Below are positions 50,764 to 60,392 of a stretch of DNA of 64,000 nt, piece by piece. Numbering within the stretch: position 1 is the first letter of the stretch; the number at the start of each line of letters is the position of its first letter. This DNA is from Bradyrhizobium sp. 141 (GTDB lineage: Bacteria; Pseudomonadota; Alphaproteobacteria; Rhizobiales; Xanthobacteraceae): positions 1 through 64,000 of the forward strand of contig NZ_JADPKR010000018.1 of assembly GCF_023074055.1 (NCBI RefSeq). The letters are read 5' to 3'. A program made the position numbers and the translations under genes. Below the pieces are notes generated by a model, which saw only the letters and a program-made list of their open reading frames with translations, did no database searches and was not told the DNA's origin.

Positions 50764-53052
50764 TCAGTTCTTGCGCGGGACGGAGGCGTTGGCATTCTCT
50801 TCCGCATAATTCTGCGGGAAGGCGAGCGCGCTCGTCGCCGAGGACGGCCCGGCCGGCTTGGTGCCGGCATCGGCCGATTTCTTTGCGATCTTGGCCGCGT
50901 CATCCAGCAGCTTCTCGACGCGCACCAGGATGTCGGCGCCGCGCTTGGTCAGCACCGGCGGCGGACCCGGCTTGGTCTCCAGGATCTTCGGCGCCGCATT
51001 GGCCTGCGCGTTGCTGACATGCTGCGGCGGCAGCTTCTGGCCCATGCCGATGCCGGGGATCTCCCGGACCTCGACGCCCTGATGCGCCGCGAGCATGATG
51101 TCGTGCCAGGTCTGCGCCGGCAGCGAGCCGCCGGTCATGCGGTTGGTCGGCGAATAGTCGTCGTTGCCGTACCACACCGCGCAGGTGAAATTGCCGGTGT
51201 AGCCGACGAACCAGGCGTCGCGATACGCGTTCGTGGTGCCGGTCTTGCCCGCGGTCGGAATGCCGTCGAGGGCTGCGCGGCGCGCGGTGCCTTCGCTGAC
51301 GACGTGGCTCATCATGCCGGCCATGTCGGCGGCAACGGAAGCGGGGATCGCCTGCCGCGGCTTCGGCCCGTCGCGGTCCCAGCGCCAGACGAGGTCGCCC
51401 GCGCCGGTGCGCACTTCGAGCACCGAATGCGGCGTCACCGCTTTGCCGCGATTGGGGAAGGTCGCGTAGGCGACCGCGTGCTCAAGCACGGTGACTTCGT
51501 CCGAGCCGATCGGCAGCGACGGCGTGTCGGGCAGCGGCGCCTTGAGGCCGAAGCGGCGTGCGACCTCGACGATCTTGGCGCGGCCGATCTTGGCCGGGTT
51601 CGGCGCCTTCGGCTGCTCCTTCTGGCCGATCGCGATCGAGAGCTTCACCGGCACGACGTTGATCGAGCGCGTGATCGCCTGCGTCAGGGTCACCGAGCCG
51701 GAATAGGAGTGGCCATAATTCTGCGGGCACCAATTGCCGATGCAAACCGGGCCGTCGACCACGATCGAGTTCGGCGTGAAGCCGTTCAGGAGCGCGGTGG
51801 TGTAGACGTAGGGCTTGAACGAGGAGCCAGGCTGGCGGTAGGCGTCGGTGGCGCGGTTGAACTGGCTGGCGCCGTAGTCGCGGCCGCCGACCATGGCGCG
51901 GATGCCGCCGTCGAGATCGGACACGACGGTCGCGGCCTGCGTCGCGTGATAGTCGCGGCCGAACTGGCGCAGCTGGTTCTCGACCGCGTCTTCGGCGGCC
52001 TTCTGCACGTTGGCGTCCATGGCAAGACGAACCACGAAGACGCGCTCGGTGTACGACTTCGGGAACGTATCGACCAGCTTGCGCATCTCGTCGAAGGCGT
52101 AGTCGAGATAGTAGTTCGGCGAAGCCTCGTCGCGGCGGTCGACCGCGAAGGCGGGGTTGCGGCGGGCGCCGAACACCTGGCCCTCGGTCATGAAGCCGGC
52201 ATCGACGAGGTTGTCGAGCACGACGTTGGCGCGGGCGCGGGCGGCGGGCAGGTTGATGTGGGGTGCGTATTTGGTCGGCGCCTTGAACAAGCCGGCCAGC
52301 ATCGCAGCTTCCGCCAGCGTCACGTCGCGCGCGGATTTGTTGAAGTAGAAATGCGCCGCGCCGTCGACGCCGAAGGTGCCGCCGCCCATATAGGCGCGGT
52401 CGAGATACAGCTTGAGGATCTCGTTCTTGGTCAGGCGCCATTCCAGCCAGACCGCGAGGAAGGCCTCGTTGACCTTGCGTTCGATGGTGCGCTCGTTGCT
52501 CAGGAACAGGTTCTTGGCGAGCTGCTGGGTGATCGATGAGCCGCCCTGGCGGACGCCGCCGGCCTGGGCGTTGGTGACGAGCGCGCGCGCGGTGCCGGCG
52601 ATGTCGATGCCGAAATGCTCGTAGAAGCGGCGGTCTTCGGTCGCCAGCGTCGCCTTGATCAGCACGTCAGGAAAATCTTCAAGCGGGATCGAGTCGTTGT
52701 GCTTGATGCCGCGGCTGCCGATCGGGTTGCCGTAGCGGTCGAGGAAGGTCACCGCGAGATCGGACTTCTTCAGCCAGTCCTCGTCCGCGGTCTCGCGGAA
52801 GGCGGGGATGGCGAGGGTGAGCATCACGACCAGGCCGCCGAGGCCGAGGGTCGCGGCCTCCGACAGCGGCTCGATGAACACCCAGCGCTTCCACCGCCCG
52901 ACATAGAAGCGGTCCATGAAGGTCGAGTAGCGCTCGTAGAGCTCGCGGATGCCCTTGGCCGAGGAGAACAGCGAGGAGTCGATGCGCGCATCGAGGTCCA
53001 GGAAGAAGTTCCGGACCTTCTGCTTCCAATGCGGTGGTATGATCTGGCGCAC
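50764..53052 (-). CDS. Class A penicillin-binding protein (PBP1A type)
   Basis: A 762-residue bifunctional peptidoglycan synthase: cytoplasmic start, one membrane anchor around 75-95 (LGLGGLVVMLTLAIPAF), a GT51 glycosyltransferase domain with catalytic Glu E139 in ATEDRRFYEHFGID and the GGSSITQQLAKN motif, then a transpeptidase domain with the S410-x-x-K413 active site (PGSSFKPYVYTTAL), and the KTGTTNAYRDAWFVG motif. The basic N-terminus (MRQIIPPHWKQKVRNFFLDLDARIDSSLFSSAKGIRELYERYSTFMDRFYVGRWKRWV) is longer than in E. coli PBP1A. The tail ends in Ala/Pro-rich disorder. Confidence 0.93.
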   Translation of the reverse strand: MRQIIPPHWKQKVRNFFLDLDARIDSSLFSSAKGIRELYERYSTFMDRFYVGRWKRWVFIEPLSEAATLGLGGLVVMLTLAIPAFRETADEDWLKKSDLAVTFLDRYGNPIGSRGIKHNDSIPLEDFPDVLIKATLATEDRRFYEHFGIDIAGTARALVTNAQAGGVRQGGSSITQQLAKNLFLSNERTIERKVNEAFLAVWLEWRLTKNEILKLYLDRAYMGGGTFGVDGAAHFYFNKSARDVTLAEAAMLAGLFKAPTKYAPHINLPAARARANVVLDNLVDAGFMTEGQVFGARRNPAFAVDRRDEASPNYYLDYAFDEMRKLVDTFPKSYTERVFVVRLAMDANVQKAAEDAVENQLRQFGRDYHATQAATVVSDLDGGIRAMVGGRDYGASQFNRATDAYRQPGSSFKPYVYTTALLNGFTPNSIVVDGPVCIGNWCPQNYGHSYSGSVTLTQAITRSINVVPVKLSIAIGQKEQPKAPNPAKIGRAKIVEVARRFGLKAPLPDTPSLPIGSDEVTVLEHAVAYATFPNRGKAVTPHSVLEVRTGAGDLVWRWDRDGPKPRQAIPASVAADMAGMMSHVVSEGTARRAALDGIPTAGKTGTTNAYRDAWFVGYTGNFTCAVWYGNDDYSPTNRMTGGSLPAQTWHDIMLAAHQGVEVREIPGIGMGQKLPPQHVSNAQANAAPKILETKPGPPPVLTKRGADILVRVEKLLDDAAKIAKKSADAGTKPAGPSSATSALAFPQNYAEENANASVPRKN

Positions 53053-53344
53053 CTAGAACCCTTGAGGCTCGCTTCGAAAGCGTTCAAGCACCCGGCCGGG
53101 GCGGCATCGAGACGTCTTGGGGGAATGTTGCGGCAAACCCAAGGCGCCCGGCCAGCATCCGAGGGACTTGCTGTTCCTTCTAGCCGAGCGGAGCCCATAA
53201 ACCAATGGTCACGCTCGCGATTTTGAACAACAGGCCTAATTGACCCCGGGTCATTACGGGCCTCAAAGGTGCGTTGCTTGCACCACCCCGGCCGCACGCC
53301 CTAGATGGCGTTGCCGTAGCTCTTTTGAACTTTTGTTGAGGCGC

Positions 53345-53854
53345 ATGACCGCAGTTCCCAAACGACCTTCAGGCCAGGAAGGATTCTTCTGGAAAACCAA
53401 GACGTTGGAAGAGATGTCGGGGCACGAATGGGAAAGCCTGTGCGACGGCTGCGGGCGCTGCTGCCTGAACAAGCTCGAGGACGAGGACACCGGCGAGATC
53501 TATTTCACCCATATCGGCTGCAAGCTGCTCGATGGTGCCAGCTGCGCCTGCAAGGACTATCCGAATCGGTCCGACAAGGTTCCGGATTGCGTCCGGCTGA
53601 CGCCGGCCAATGTCCGCACCCTGAATTGGCTGCCGCCGAGCTGCGGCTACAAGCTCGTTGCCGAGGGCCGCGACCTCTATTGGTGGCATCCGCTGGTGTC
53701 CGGCGATCCCAACACAGTGCATGAAGCCGGCGTCTCCGTACGCGGCCGGGTCGAAGGCAGCGAGGAGGAGATCCCGGACGAGGAGCTCGAGGACCACATC
53801 GTGCAATGGCCGGCCTTGCTGCCGAAACGAGCCCGCTTGAAGAAGCGGCCCTGA
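53345..53854 (+). CDS. YcgN-family cysteine-cluster protein
   Basis: A 169-residue protein of the YcgN/UPF0260 family. Conserved core: [98 protein letters not shown]. The cysteine pattern (CDGCGRCC...CKLL...CACKDY...DCVRL) probably binds an Fe-S cluster or zinc. The ATG at 53345 gives the family-typical N-terminus; the frame runs 35 codons further upstream without homology. Function unknown, soluble. Confidence 0.92.
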   Translation: MTAVPKRPSGQEGFFWKTKTLEEMSGHEWESLCDGCGRCCLNKLEDEDTGEIYFTHIGCKLLDGASCACKDYPNRSDKVPDCVRLTPANVRTLNWLPPSCGYKLVAEGRDLYWWHPLVSGDPNTVHEAGVSVRGRVEGSEEEIPDEELEDHIVQWPALLPKRARLKKRP

Positions 53855-53990
53855 GCAGCTGTGCGCAGCGGTCGCATGCAGAGGCACTTCACATTCAAGG
53901 GTTGAGGCGCTAATCTGGTTGTAGATTTAAGGCTGGAATTATTCAGGTTGTTTCGAGTTATTGAGGTACCCTAAATTTTTGAGGGGTCCG
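53855..53990 (+). promoter_or_regulatory. AT-rich leader of the patatin operon
   Basis: The stretch 53911-53985 is clearly AT-richer than the surrounding sequence (TTGTAGATTTAAGG, GGAATTATTCAGG, TTCGAGTTATTGAGG, CCTAAATTTTTGAGGGG). It precedes the three-gene operon of degradative enzymes and may hold its promoter, and it could also be a silencing target of MucR-type proteins that prefer AT-rich DNA. No exact hexamer pair is claimed. Confidence 0.4.
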
Positions 53991-55124
53991 ATGAATATTG
54001 ATCCGGTTCACCCGATACCGACGGACGACGAGAACAAGCCACCGGAACCGACCACCGCGCTTTGCCTTTCCGGCGGAGGATATCGCGCCATGGTGTTTCA
54101 TATCGGCGTCCTTTGGCGCCTCTATGAGACGGGGCTGCTGGAGAACGTTAAGCGCATATCGAGCGTTTCAGGCGGGTCGATCACTGCCGGCATGTTAGCG
54201 CTGGCGTGGCCCGGCCTCAGTTTCAAACCTGGCAGCGTCAACAGCGATTTCATTCCGAAATTCGTCGCGCCGTTGCGCGCCTTCGCCGGCGTCACAATCG
54301 ACGCCGAGTCGGTCATCCTGGGCGCGCTGTTACCGGGCAGCATCGGCGACCGTATCGCCGAGGCGTACGACGATCACCTCTTTCACGGCAAGACGCTGCA
54401 GGACATGCCTGACGAGCCGCGCTTCGTGATCAACGCGACCAATGTGCAATCGGGCGTTCTCTGGCGTTTCATGAAGCCCTATATGCGCGACTACCGAGTT
54501 GGCGAGGTGAAGAATCCGAAGATTCTCCTGGCGCAGGCGGTCGCTGCGTCGTCCGCGTTTCCACCGGTCCTGTCCCCGTTCGAACTGCGCCTCAAGGACG
54601 CGGACTTCGTGCCGGGCACCGGGCTCGATCTCCAACGCCCGCCATTCACGACGCGCGTCGTTCTCAGCGACGGTGGGGTCTATGACAATCTCGGCTTGGA
54701 GACAGCATGGAAGCGGCACCAGACCGTTCTAGTCAGTGATGCCGGCGGCAAGACCCAGGAAGAGGAACGGCCGGAGACGGACTGGCCGCGGCATTCCTAC
54801 AGGGTTCTCAATCTGATCGACAACCAGGTGCGTTCGCTGCGCAAGCGCCAGGTCGTCGACTCCTTCAAGTCCGGAACGCGCAAGGGCGCCTATTGGGGCA
54901 TCCGCACCGACATTGCCGATTACCAGCTGTTTGATGCACTCAACTGTCCACCGGATCGCACGATGCGGCTGGCCGAGTTGCCGACGCGGCTGAAGAAGCT
55001 CGACCCGAAAACCCAGGAACAGTTGATCAACTGGGGTTACGCGGTTTGCGATGCGGCTGTGCGCAAGCATGTGGCGGCGGTCGGGCCGCCGCCGGCCTTC
55101 CCCTATCCGCAGTCTGGGGTCTGA
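53991..55124 (+). CDS. Patatin-like phospholipase
   Basis: A 377-residue patatin-family lipase with no signal peptide. The oxyanion loop GGGYRA is at residues 28-33 (LCLSGGGYRAMVFHIGVLWRLYETGLL). The nucleophile motif is S58-V-S60-G-G (a GxSxG variant with Ser in place of the first Gly), and the catalytic Asp is D227 in LSDGGVYDNLG. All core residues are present. Patatins cleave membrane phospholipids and act as killing effectors in CBASS (CapV) and other antiphage systems. I chose the ATG at 53991 (GAGGGG five bases upstream). It is 15 bases from the subtilase gene, so the three genes form one operon. Confidence 0.9.
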   Translation: MNIDPVHPIPTDDENKPPEPTTALCLSGGGYRAMVFHIGVLWRLYETGLLENVKRISSVSGGSITAGMLALAWPGLSFKPGSVNSDFIPKFVAPLRAFAGVTIDAESVILGALLPGSIGDRIAEAYDDHLFHGKTLQDMPDEPRFVINATNVQSGVLWRFMKPYMRDYRVGEVKNPKILLAQAVAASSAFPPVLSPFELRLKDADFVPGTGLDLQRPPFTTRVVLSDGGVYDNLGLETAWKRHQTVLVSDAGGKTQEEERPETDWPRHSYRVLNLIDNQVRSLRKRQVVDSFKSGTRKGAYWGIRTDIADYQLFDALNCPPDRTMRLAELPTRLKKLDPKTQEQLINWGYAVCDAAVRKHVAAVGPPPAFPYPQSGV

Positions 55125-55139
55125 CGCAGAGGTTCGAAC

Positions 55140-57251
55140 GTGGCAAAGCAACGCAAGCAGGGACGTGGATCGCGTCGGGGCGCGCCGAAATCGGCAGATG
55201 CGCCCCTATCGACCGCGACGGAGGGAGCCGCATCCGGTTCGAGCGCACCTGCAAATGCACCGACCCCAAAGCCGCAGTCCGGCACGACTCAGCCTCCGCC
55301 GAGCGATGCTGGCACCAAGGCGGACAGGCCTCTGCAGTTCTCGGTTCCGGCGGAACTCGTCGAGCATATCCTGTTAGGCCCCGTCGACGACCGCCGCGTG
55401 CTCCAGGATTCCCCCTTGTTGGGTGACGTCTGGGCCGCTTATGCGCTTGATCCGGGCCTCGTTCAGGACGTGTTGATAACGCCGCACAAGAACGTCACCG
55501 CAGCGGCCGTTGCCCAAATCATCCCGCGGGGGATAGATCTGCGCCTGCAGGAGCGCCAGGCCGAAGATCCGCCGCCATCGAAGCGGCCGAAGGTGAGGGC
55601 GAAGGTTGCCTATCTGCAGGGCCTCGTGGGGGCGAGGCTGTATTTCGACGAAGTGCTCCGCATCCTCGTGCCTCTGACGCAATGGTGGAGCCAGTCCAAG
55701 CTTCAGGAAAGAATACTGAAGATCGACAAGGCCAACCTGCACGCGTTGCTGCAGCGAGAGCCTGACCAGCGCGGCGACGATCAGAAAAACTTTACGTCGC
55801 TCGAAAGGTACATCGCGCTCGCGGGCTTGATCTATTGGATCGGCAAGCTCGAGCGTCCGACCATTCCGGGCAGCGCCCCGCCTGAGCCGGTGCCGCATCT
55901 GCCGCGGCTCCAGATCGATGAGGCGTTCCGCGCCTATCTTCCCCATGTCCCCGAAATCATCGCAAGCATGTTCGAGCTTTACGGAGTGATTCAGGCCAAT
56001 CCTAAAGCGCTTGCATCGGACGATCCCGACGACGACGAAGCCGGGAGCGAAGGCTACATCTTCCAGGTCTCGCTCAACCGCGTCGCGTCGGCGGCGCTCG
56101 ACCGCTCCGTGCCGGCCGTGAAGGCCGATGCCGCGCACTCCCTGTTCAACGTGAACTGCAAGAACATCATTTGGGCGGTGCTCGATTCCGGCATCGACGC
56201 CGGGCACGAGGCCTTCGCCGAGCCGGACAAGCCTGACAGATCGCGCGTCAGGAAGACATTCGATTTCACGAGGATTCGCGAGATTGTCAGCAACGACGAA
56301 AACGACATCGCCGCCGCCGAACTCGAGGAAATTGCGAATGCCGCCGGCATCGAACCCGCCGCGGCGTCGGACTATCTGAAGGAGATTGCCGCGAACGCAA
56401 GGGCAAAACGCCCCATCAACTGGGGGATCGTCGAAAAGCTGATCACGCTCAAGAATCCACCGCAGCCGGTCAGCCCGCATGGCACCCACGTCGCGGGGAT
56501 CATCGGCGCCGATGGAAGCAGGACCAACCATCCCGACGGCATGTGTCCCGACATCCGCATCTACGATTTCCGTGTTCTGGGCAAGACCATCGATGATACT
56601 GAATTCGCGGTCATCGCCGCGCTACAATACATTCGCTACGTGAACGAGCGGCACAACTACATCACGATTCACGGCGCCAATCTCAGCCTGTCGATCCCGC
56701 ACAACGTTCGCAATTACGCCTGTGGGCGCACGCCGGTGTGCAACGAATGCGAGAGGCTCGTGGAGAGCGGGGTCGTGGTCGTGGCCGCGGCGGGTAATCG
56801 CGGCTTCCAGAAGCTCACGACAACCGACGGCGGCGTTTTCGAAAGCTATGCCGCGTTCAGCATCACGGATCCGGGAAATAGCGAGAGCGTCATCACGGTC
56901 GGGTCCACGCACGGCAACTGGCCGCACACCTATGGTGTGAGCTTCTTCTCGAGCCGTGGCCCGACGGGCGATGGTCGCCTCAAGCCGGATCTGGTGGCGC
57001 CGGGGGAGCGGGTGCAATCGTGTGTCGTCGGCGGCGATCACCAGGAGTGGGGACCCGAATCCGGTACCAGCATGGCCGCGCCGCACGTCAGTGGCGCCGC
57101 TGCGATGCTGCTCGCGCGTTACGAGGAACTGATCGGCCAGCCTCGGCGGGTCAAGCGTATCCTATGCGAAAGCGCGACCGATCTCGGTCGCGAACGCAGT
57201 TTCCAGGGCCACGGCATGCTGGACGTTCTGCGCGCGTTTCAATCCATCTAG
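55140..57251 (+). CDS. Subtilisin-like S8 protease with unknown N-terminal part
   Basis: A 703-residue protein. The first 60 residues are basic then Pro/Ala-rich, without a signal. Residues about 65-320 form an unfamiliar helical region (VPAELVEHILLGPVDDRRVLQDSPLLGDVWAAYALDPG, VGARLYFDEVLRILVPLTQWW). The S8 domain follows from about 335 with D349 (AVLDSGIDAGHEAF), H447 (HGTHVAG), N553 (AAAGNRGF) and S644 (GTSMAAPHVSGAAAML). An unusual 98-residue insert lies between Asp and His. It is presumably cytosolic, as in intracellular subtilases linked to defence or regulated cleavage. The GTG start follows the patatin stop by 15 bases. Substrates unknown. Confidence 0.9.
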   Translation: MAKQRKQGRGSRRGAPKSADAPLSTATEGAASGSSAPANAPTPKPQSGTTQPPPSDAGTKADRPLQFSVPAELVEHILLGPVDDRRVLQDSPLLGDVWAAYALDPGLVQDVLITPHKNVTAAAVAQIIPRGIDLRLQERQAEDPPPSKRPKVRAKVAYLQGLVGARLYFDEVLRILVPLTQWWSQSKLQERILKIDKANLHALLQREPDQRGDDQKNFTSLERYIALAGLIYWIGKLERPTIPGSAPPEPVPHLPRLQIDEAFRAYLPHVPEIIASMFELYGVIQANPKALASDDPDDDEAGSEGYIFQVSLNRVASAALDRSVPAVKADAAHSLFNVNCKNIIWAVLDSGIDAGHEAFAEPDKPDRSRVRKTFDFTRIREIVSNDENDIAAAELEEIANAAGIEPAAASDYLKEIAANARAKRPINWGIVEKLITLKNPPQPVSPHGTHVAGIIGADGSRTNHPDGMCPDIRIYDFRVLGKTIDDTEFAVIAALQYIRYVNERHNYITIHGANLSLSIPHNVRNYACGRTPVCNECERLVESGVVVVAAAGNRGFQKLTTTDGGVFESYAAFSITDPGNSESVITVGSTHGNWPHTYGVSFFSSRGPTGDGRLKPDLVAPGERVQSCVVGGDHQEWGPESGTSMAAPHVSGAAAMLLARYEELIGQPRRVKRILCESATDLGRERSFQGHGMLDVLRAFQSI

Positions 57252-57261
57252 GGAGGTGAAG

Positions 57262-58596
57262 ATGATCTTCAGTCTCGACGTCTTGCGCGCCCGCAAGGGC
57301 GATTGCCTGATGCTCCATTTCGGACCGGATGGGGATCCGCACCTCATCCTGATCGATGGCGGTCCGTCCAATGTCTACAAGCCGTTTCTCAAGCCGCGGC
57401 TGAAGCTCGTTCACGAAGCGCGTGAGCTCGATGAAGACGCGCCCTTACCGGTCGACGTCGTCATGGTGAGCCATGTCGACGACGACCACATCAAGGGAAT
57501 TCTCGACCTCACCAAGGAGCAGCGCACCAACAGCCCCGATGTGCGGCTCGACGTGACCAGCCTGTGGCACAACAGTTTCGATGATCTGCTCAAGACCAAG
57601 CCCCATGAACTGGTGGCAGGTTTCGGCACCGCGTCGGTCGAGACGACGGCTGCGGCAGGTGAGGCGGGCATCGATTCCGGGAGCGTGCTGGCGAGCTTCG
57701 GAGCCAGCATGCTCAGGGATGACGCCGAGATCGAAGACGAGGACATGCATCAAACGGTCGAAGTGCTGTCCAGCATTCCGCAGGGGCGCACCTTGCGGGA
57801 CGATGCCGAGGCCCTCGGCTGGAGGCCCAACCACAAATTCAAGGGCAAGCTGATCCTTGCGGCCGAAATTGCGAAGCCGGTGACGCTCGGCGACCTGACG
57901 ATAACGGTGGTTGGGCCGATGCAGCCGGAACTGCTTGCCCTGCAGGAGGAACATGACAAATGGCTGCTTGCGCAAAAAGAGAAAAAAAAGAAGTCGCCCG
58001 AAGCCGCGCTGGCGGCTTTCGTCGATGAGTCCATTCCGAACCTGTCCAGCATCGTCGTCCTCGCCGAACTCGCGGGCCAGTCGATGCTGCTGACGGGCGA
58101 CGCCCGAGGCGACAAGATTCTGGAGGGAATGGAGCTGGCCGGGCTATTGAAAGAGGGCGGCAAGAAGCACGTTGATCTCTTGAAGGTTCCGCACCATGGC
58201 AGCGATAACAACATGGAGACGATCTTCTTCGAGCGCGTGCCGGCCGATCACTACGTCTTCTCCGGCGATGGCGAGCATGGCAATCCCGAACGTGCCACGC
58301 TCGAGATGCTGCTGCAGGCTCGGGGCGTCGACGCTGACTACACGATCCACCTTACGTATCCGGTCGATGAAATCGATATCGCGCGACAAGCAGACTGGGA
58401 AAAGGAGCAAGCCAAGGAAAAGGCCCGAAAGAAGAAAAATCCGGCGTCAAAGAAGCCGGTCAGGGAGAATTGGTCGCCGGCAAAACACAGCCTTGGCGCT
58501 CTCTTCAAGAACAATCCCAAGCTCGCCAAAAAAGTGGTGATCGTCGATCCCGACAAGCCGCATCTGATCGATCTGCTCGAGCCGCTGGGCCTGTAG
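57262..58596 (+). CDS. MBL-fold hydrolase (ComEC/AVAST-like)
   Basis: A 444-residue metallo-beta-lactamase-fold protein. The first metal motif is H71-V-D73-D-D75-H76 (VSHVDDDHIKG), where the second His of HxHxDH is Asp. Other motifs are LTGDA (D280) and VPHHGSDNN (H311, H312), plus the N-terminal IDGGP. The lysine-rich extension near 380-420 may bind nucleic acid. Related folds occur in the ComEC nuclease domain and in MBL proteins coupled to proteases in AVAST-type systems. ATG at 57262 with GGGAGG six bases upstream. It is the third gene of the operon, 10 bases after the protease. Confidence 0.87.
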   Translation: MIFSLDVLRARKGDCLMLHFGPDGDPHLILIDGGPSNVYKPFLKPRLKLVHEARELDEDAPLPVDVVMVSHVDDDHIKGILDLTKEQRTNSPDVRLDVTSLWHNSFDDLLKTKPHELVAGFGTASVETTAAAGEAGIDSGSVLASFGASMLRDDAEIEDEDMHQTVEVLSSIPQGRTLRDDAEALGWRPNHKFKGKLILAAEIAKPVTLGDLTITVVGPMQPELLALQEEHDKWLLAQKEKKKKSPEAALAAFVDESIPNLSSIVVLAELAGQSMLLTGDARGDKILEGMELAGLLKEGGKKHVDLLKVPHHGSDNNMETIFFERVPADHYVFSGDGEHGNPERATLEMLLQARGVDADYTIHLTYPVDEIDIARQADWEKEQAKEKARKKKNPASKKPVRENWSPAKHSLGALFKNNPKLAKKVVIVDPDKPHLIDLLEPLGL

Positions 58597-58807
58597 GGTC
58601 CGGGACTTTACGGGGGCGGCTTTCTGAAGCCGTCCCGAGCGCCCGGACTGGGAGGCCAGGAACGTCACTCACGCAAACGCGATGGCGCGTCGGTGGGATG
58701 CACCCATGCGCGGCGGTGCCTGCCGGAGAAGGACTTTGCCGTCTATGTTGTTTCGGTAGAACGAATCCCCTTCGCGGCGTTGCGCCGCCCTACGACGTCC
58801 GATCGAG

Positions 58808-60391
58808 ATGAACAAGTTCGAACGGCAGAGCAGTTCTGCCGATATCCAGACTTTGCCCGACGATATCGCCGAAGAGCTGTCCCGGCTTCCGAGTGAAGTC
58901 ATCAGCGTCGATGACGCCCCGTCGATCGCGCCGCCGGCGCCGCTGTCACAGGATGAGGTCCGCACCATCGTCATCAGTCTGATGCTGACGATGTTCCTGG
59001 CCGCCCTCGACCAGACCATCGTGGCGACTGCGCTGCCGACCATCGGACGCCAGTTTCAGGACGTCTCCAATCTCTCCTGGGTCATCACCGCCTATCTGCT
59101 CGCCTCGACCGCGGTCGCGCCGGTGTTCGGCACCTTGAGCGACATCTACGGCCGGCGCGCCATGATCATCATCTCGCTCAGCCTGTTCGTCGCGGGCTCG
59201 GTGCTGTGCGCGATCGCGCCGAACATGCCGATGCTGATCCTGGCGCGCGGCCTTCAGGGGCTCGGCGGCGGCGGCATCATGCCTGTCGTGCAGACCGTGA
59301 TCTCGGACGTCGTGAGCCCGCGCGAGCGCGGCCAGTACCAGGCCTATTTCTCCAGCGTGTGGATGGTCGGCGGCATCTTGGGCCCGGTCATCGGCGGTGT
59401 GTTCGCCGAGCATCTGCACTGGTCGATGATCTTCTGGATCAATCTGCCGCTGACGGCCGCGGCGCTCGCGCTGCTGCTGCCGAAGATGAAGAAGATCCCG
59501 GTATTCCACCGCAAGCGCAAGGTCGACTGGCTCGGCGGCGTTCTGCTGATGGCCTCCGCCGTCGTCTTCATGCTGGTGCTGACCTGGGGCGGCACGCGCT
59601 TTCCCTGGCTGTCGCCGACGGTGCTCGCGATGGTGGGCGGCGCGGTCGCGCTCGTCGTCACCTTCGTCTGGCACGCGCGTCGCGCCGACGAGCCGTTCCT
59701 GCCGCTGCCGCTGCTCGGCGGACGTGTCGTGCCGTTCGGGCTGACGGCCGGCGGTTGCGCTCTCGGCGCCATCACGGGCCTCACGGTCCAGCTCCCGCTC
59801 TATTACGAATCCGTCTATCACCTCAGCGCCAGCGAGGCGGGCCTTGCGCTCATTCCGCTCGCGGCCGTCTCGACCTGCGGTGCGGCCATCGCCGGCCGTA
59901 CGATGGCGCGGGCCAAGCACTACAAGCGCGTCGCCATCATCGGCACCTCCTGGGCCGCGCTGTGCGGCCTTGGTCTCACGCTGACAACGCTCCCGCTATG
60001 GGGCCTGCTGACGCTGATGGCGGCGTTTGCGCTCGGCCTCGGCACCACCTTTCCGGTCTGCGTGGTCTCAGTACAGAATTCGGTCGCGCGGCCGCAGGTC
60101 GGCACCATCACCGGCGCCTTGAACTTCTTCCGCTCGCTGATGTCGTCCTTCACGGTCGCCGCTTTCGCAGCCATCCTGCTGATCGCGCTCGGCATCGACG
60201 TTCCGCTCGCCGGCGAGCATCACGCCGCAGGCGCCGTCGCGATTCCCGCCGACGACATGCGGCACGCGTTCCGTTACGTCTTCGGCGCCGCCACCGCGCT
60301 GATGACCGGTGCCGCGCTCTGCCTGATCGCGATGGAGGAGCGGCCGCTGGCTGGCCCTTCCGTCACCAAGCACGTCGAGATGGCGGAGTAG
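58808..60391 (+). CDS. DHA2-type (EmrB-like) MFS multidrug exporter
   Basis: A 527-residue, 14-helix major facilitator. Motif A is GTLSDIYGRRAMIIISLSLFVAGSVLCAIAPNM, motif C-like GGILGPVIGGVFAEHLHWSMIFWINLP follows, and DQTIVATALPTIGRQFQDVSNLSWVITAYLLASTAVAPVFG gives the DHA2 N-terminus. About 55 cytoplasmic residues precede the first helix. It presumably exports drugs or metabolites with proton antiport. No EmrA-like partner or regulator is adjacent. It lies 1 base from the convergent alpha/beta hydrolase gene. Confidence 0.9.
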   Translation: MNKFERQSSSADIQTLPDDIAEELSRLPSEVISVDDAPSIAPPAPLSQDEVRTIVISLMLTMFLAALDQTIVATALPTIGRQFQDVSNLSWVITAYLLASTAVAPVFGTLSDIYGRRAMIIISLSLFVAGSVLCAIAPNMPMLILARGLQGLGGGGIMPVVQTVISDVVSPRERGQYQAYFSSVWMVGGILGPVIGGVFAEHLHWSMIFWINLPLTAAALALLLPKMKKIPVFHRKRKVDWLGGVLLMASAVVFMLVLTWGGTRFPWLSPTVLAMVGGAVALVVTFVWHARRADEPFLPLPLLGGRVVPFGLTAGGCALGAITGLTVQLPLYYESVYHLSASEAGLALIPLAAVSTCGAAIAGRTMARAKHYKRVAIIGTSWAALCGLGLTLTTLPLWGLLTLMAAFALGLGTTFPVCVVSVQNSVARPQVGTITGALNFFRSLMSSFTVAAFAAILLIALGIDVPLAGEHHAAGAVAIPADDMRHAFRYVFGAATALMTGAALCLIAMEERPLAGPSVTKHVEMAE

Positions 60392-60392
60392 G

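Noticed and set aside
58760..58800. Repeat-like sequence GCGGCGTTGCGCCGCCCTACG
   Set aside because: Resembles one arm of the palindromic repeats, but the matching arm is missing, so it is not listed as a repeat copy.
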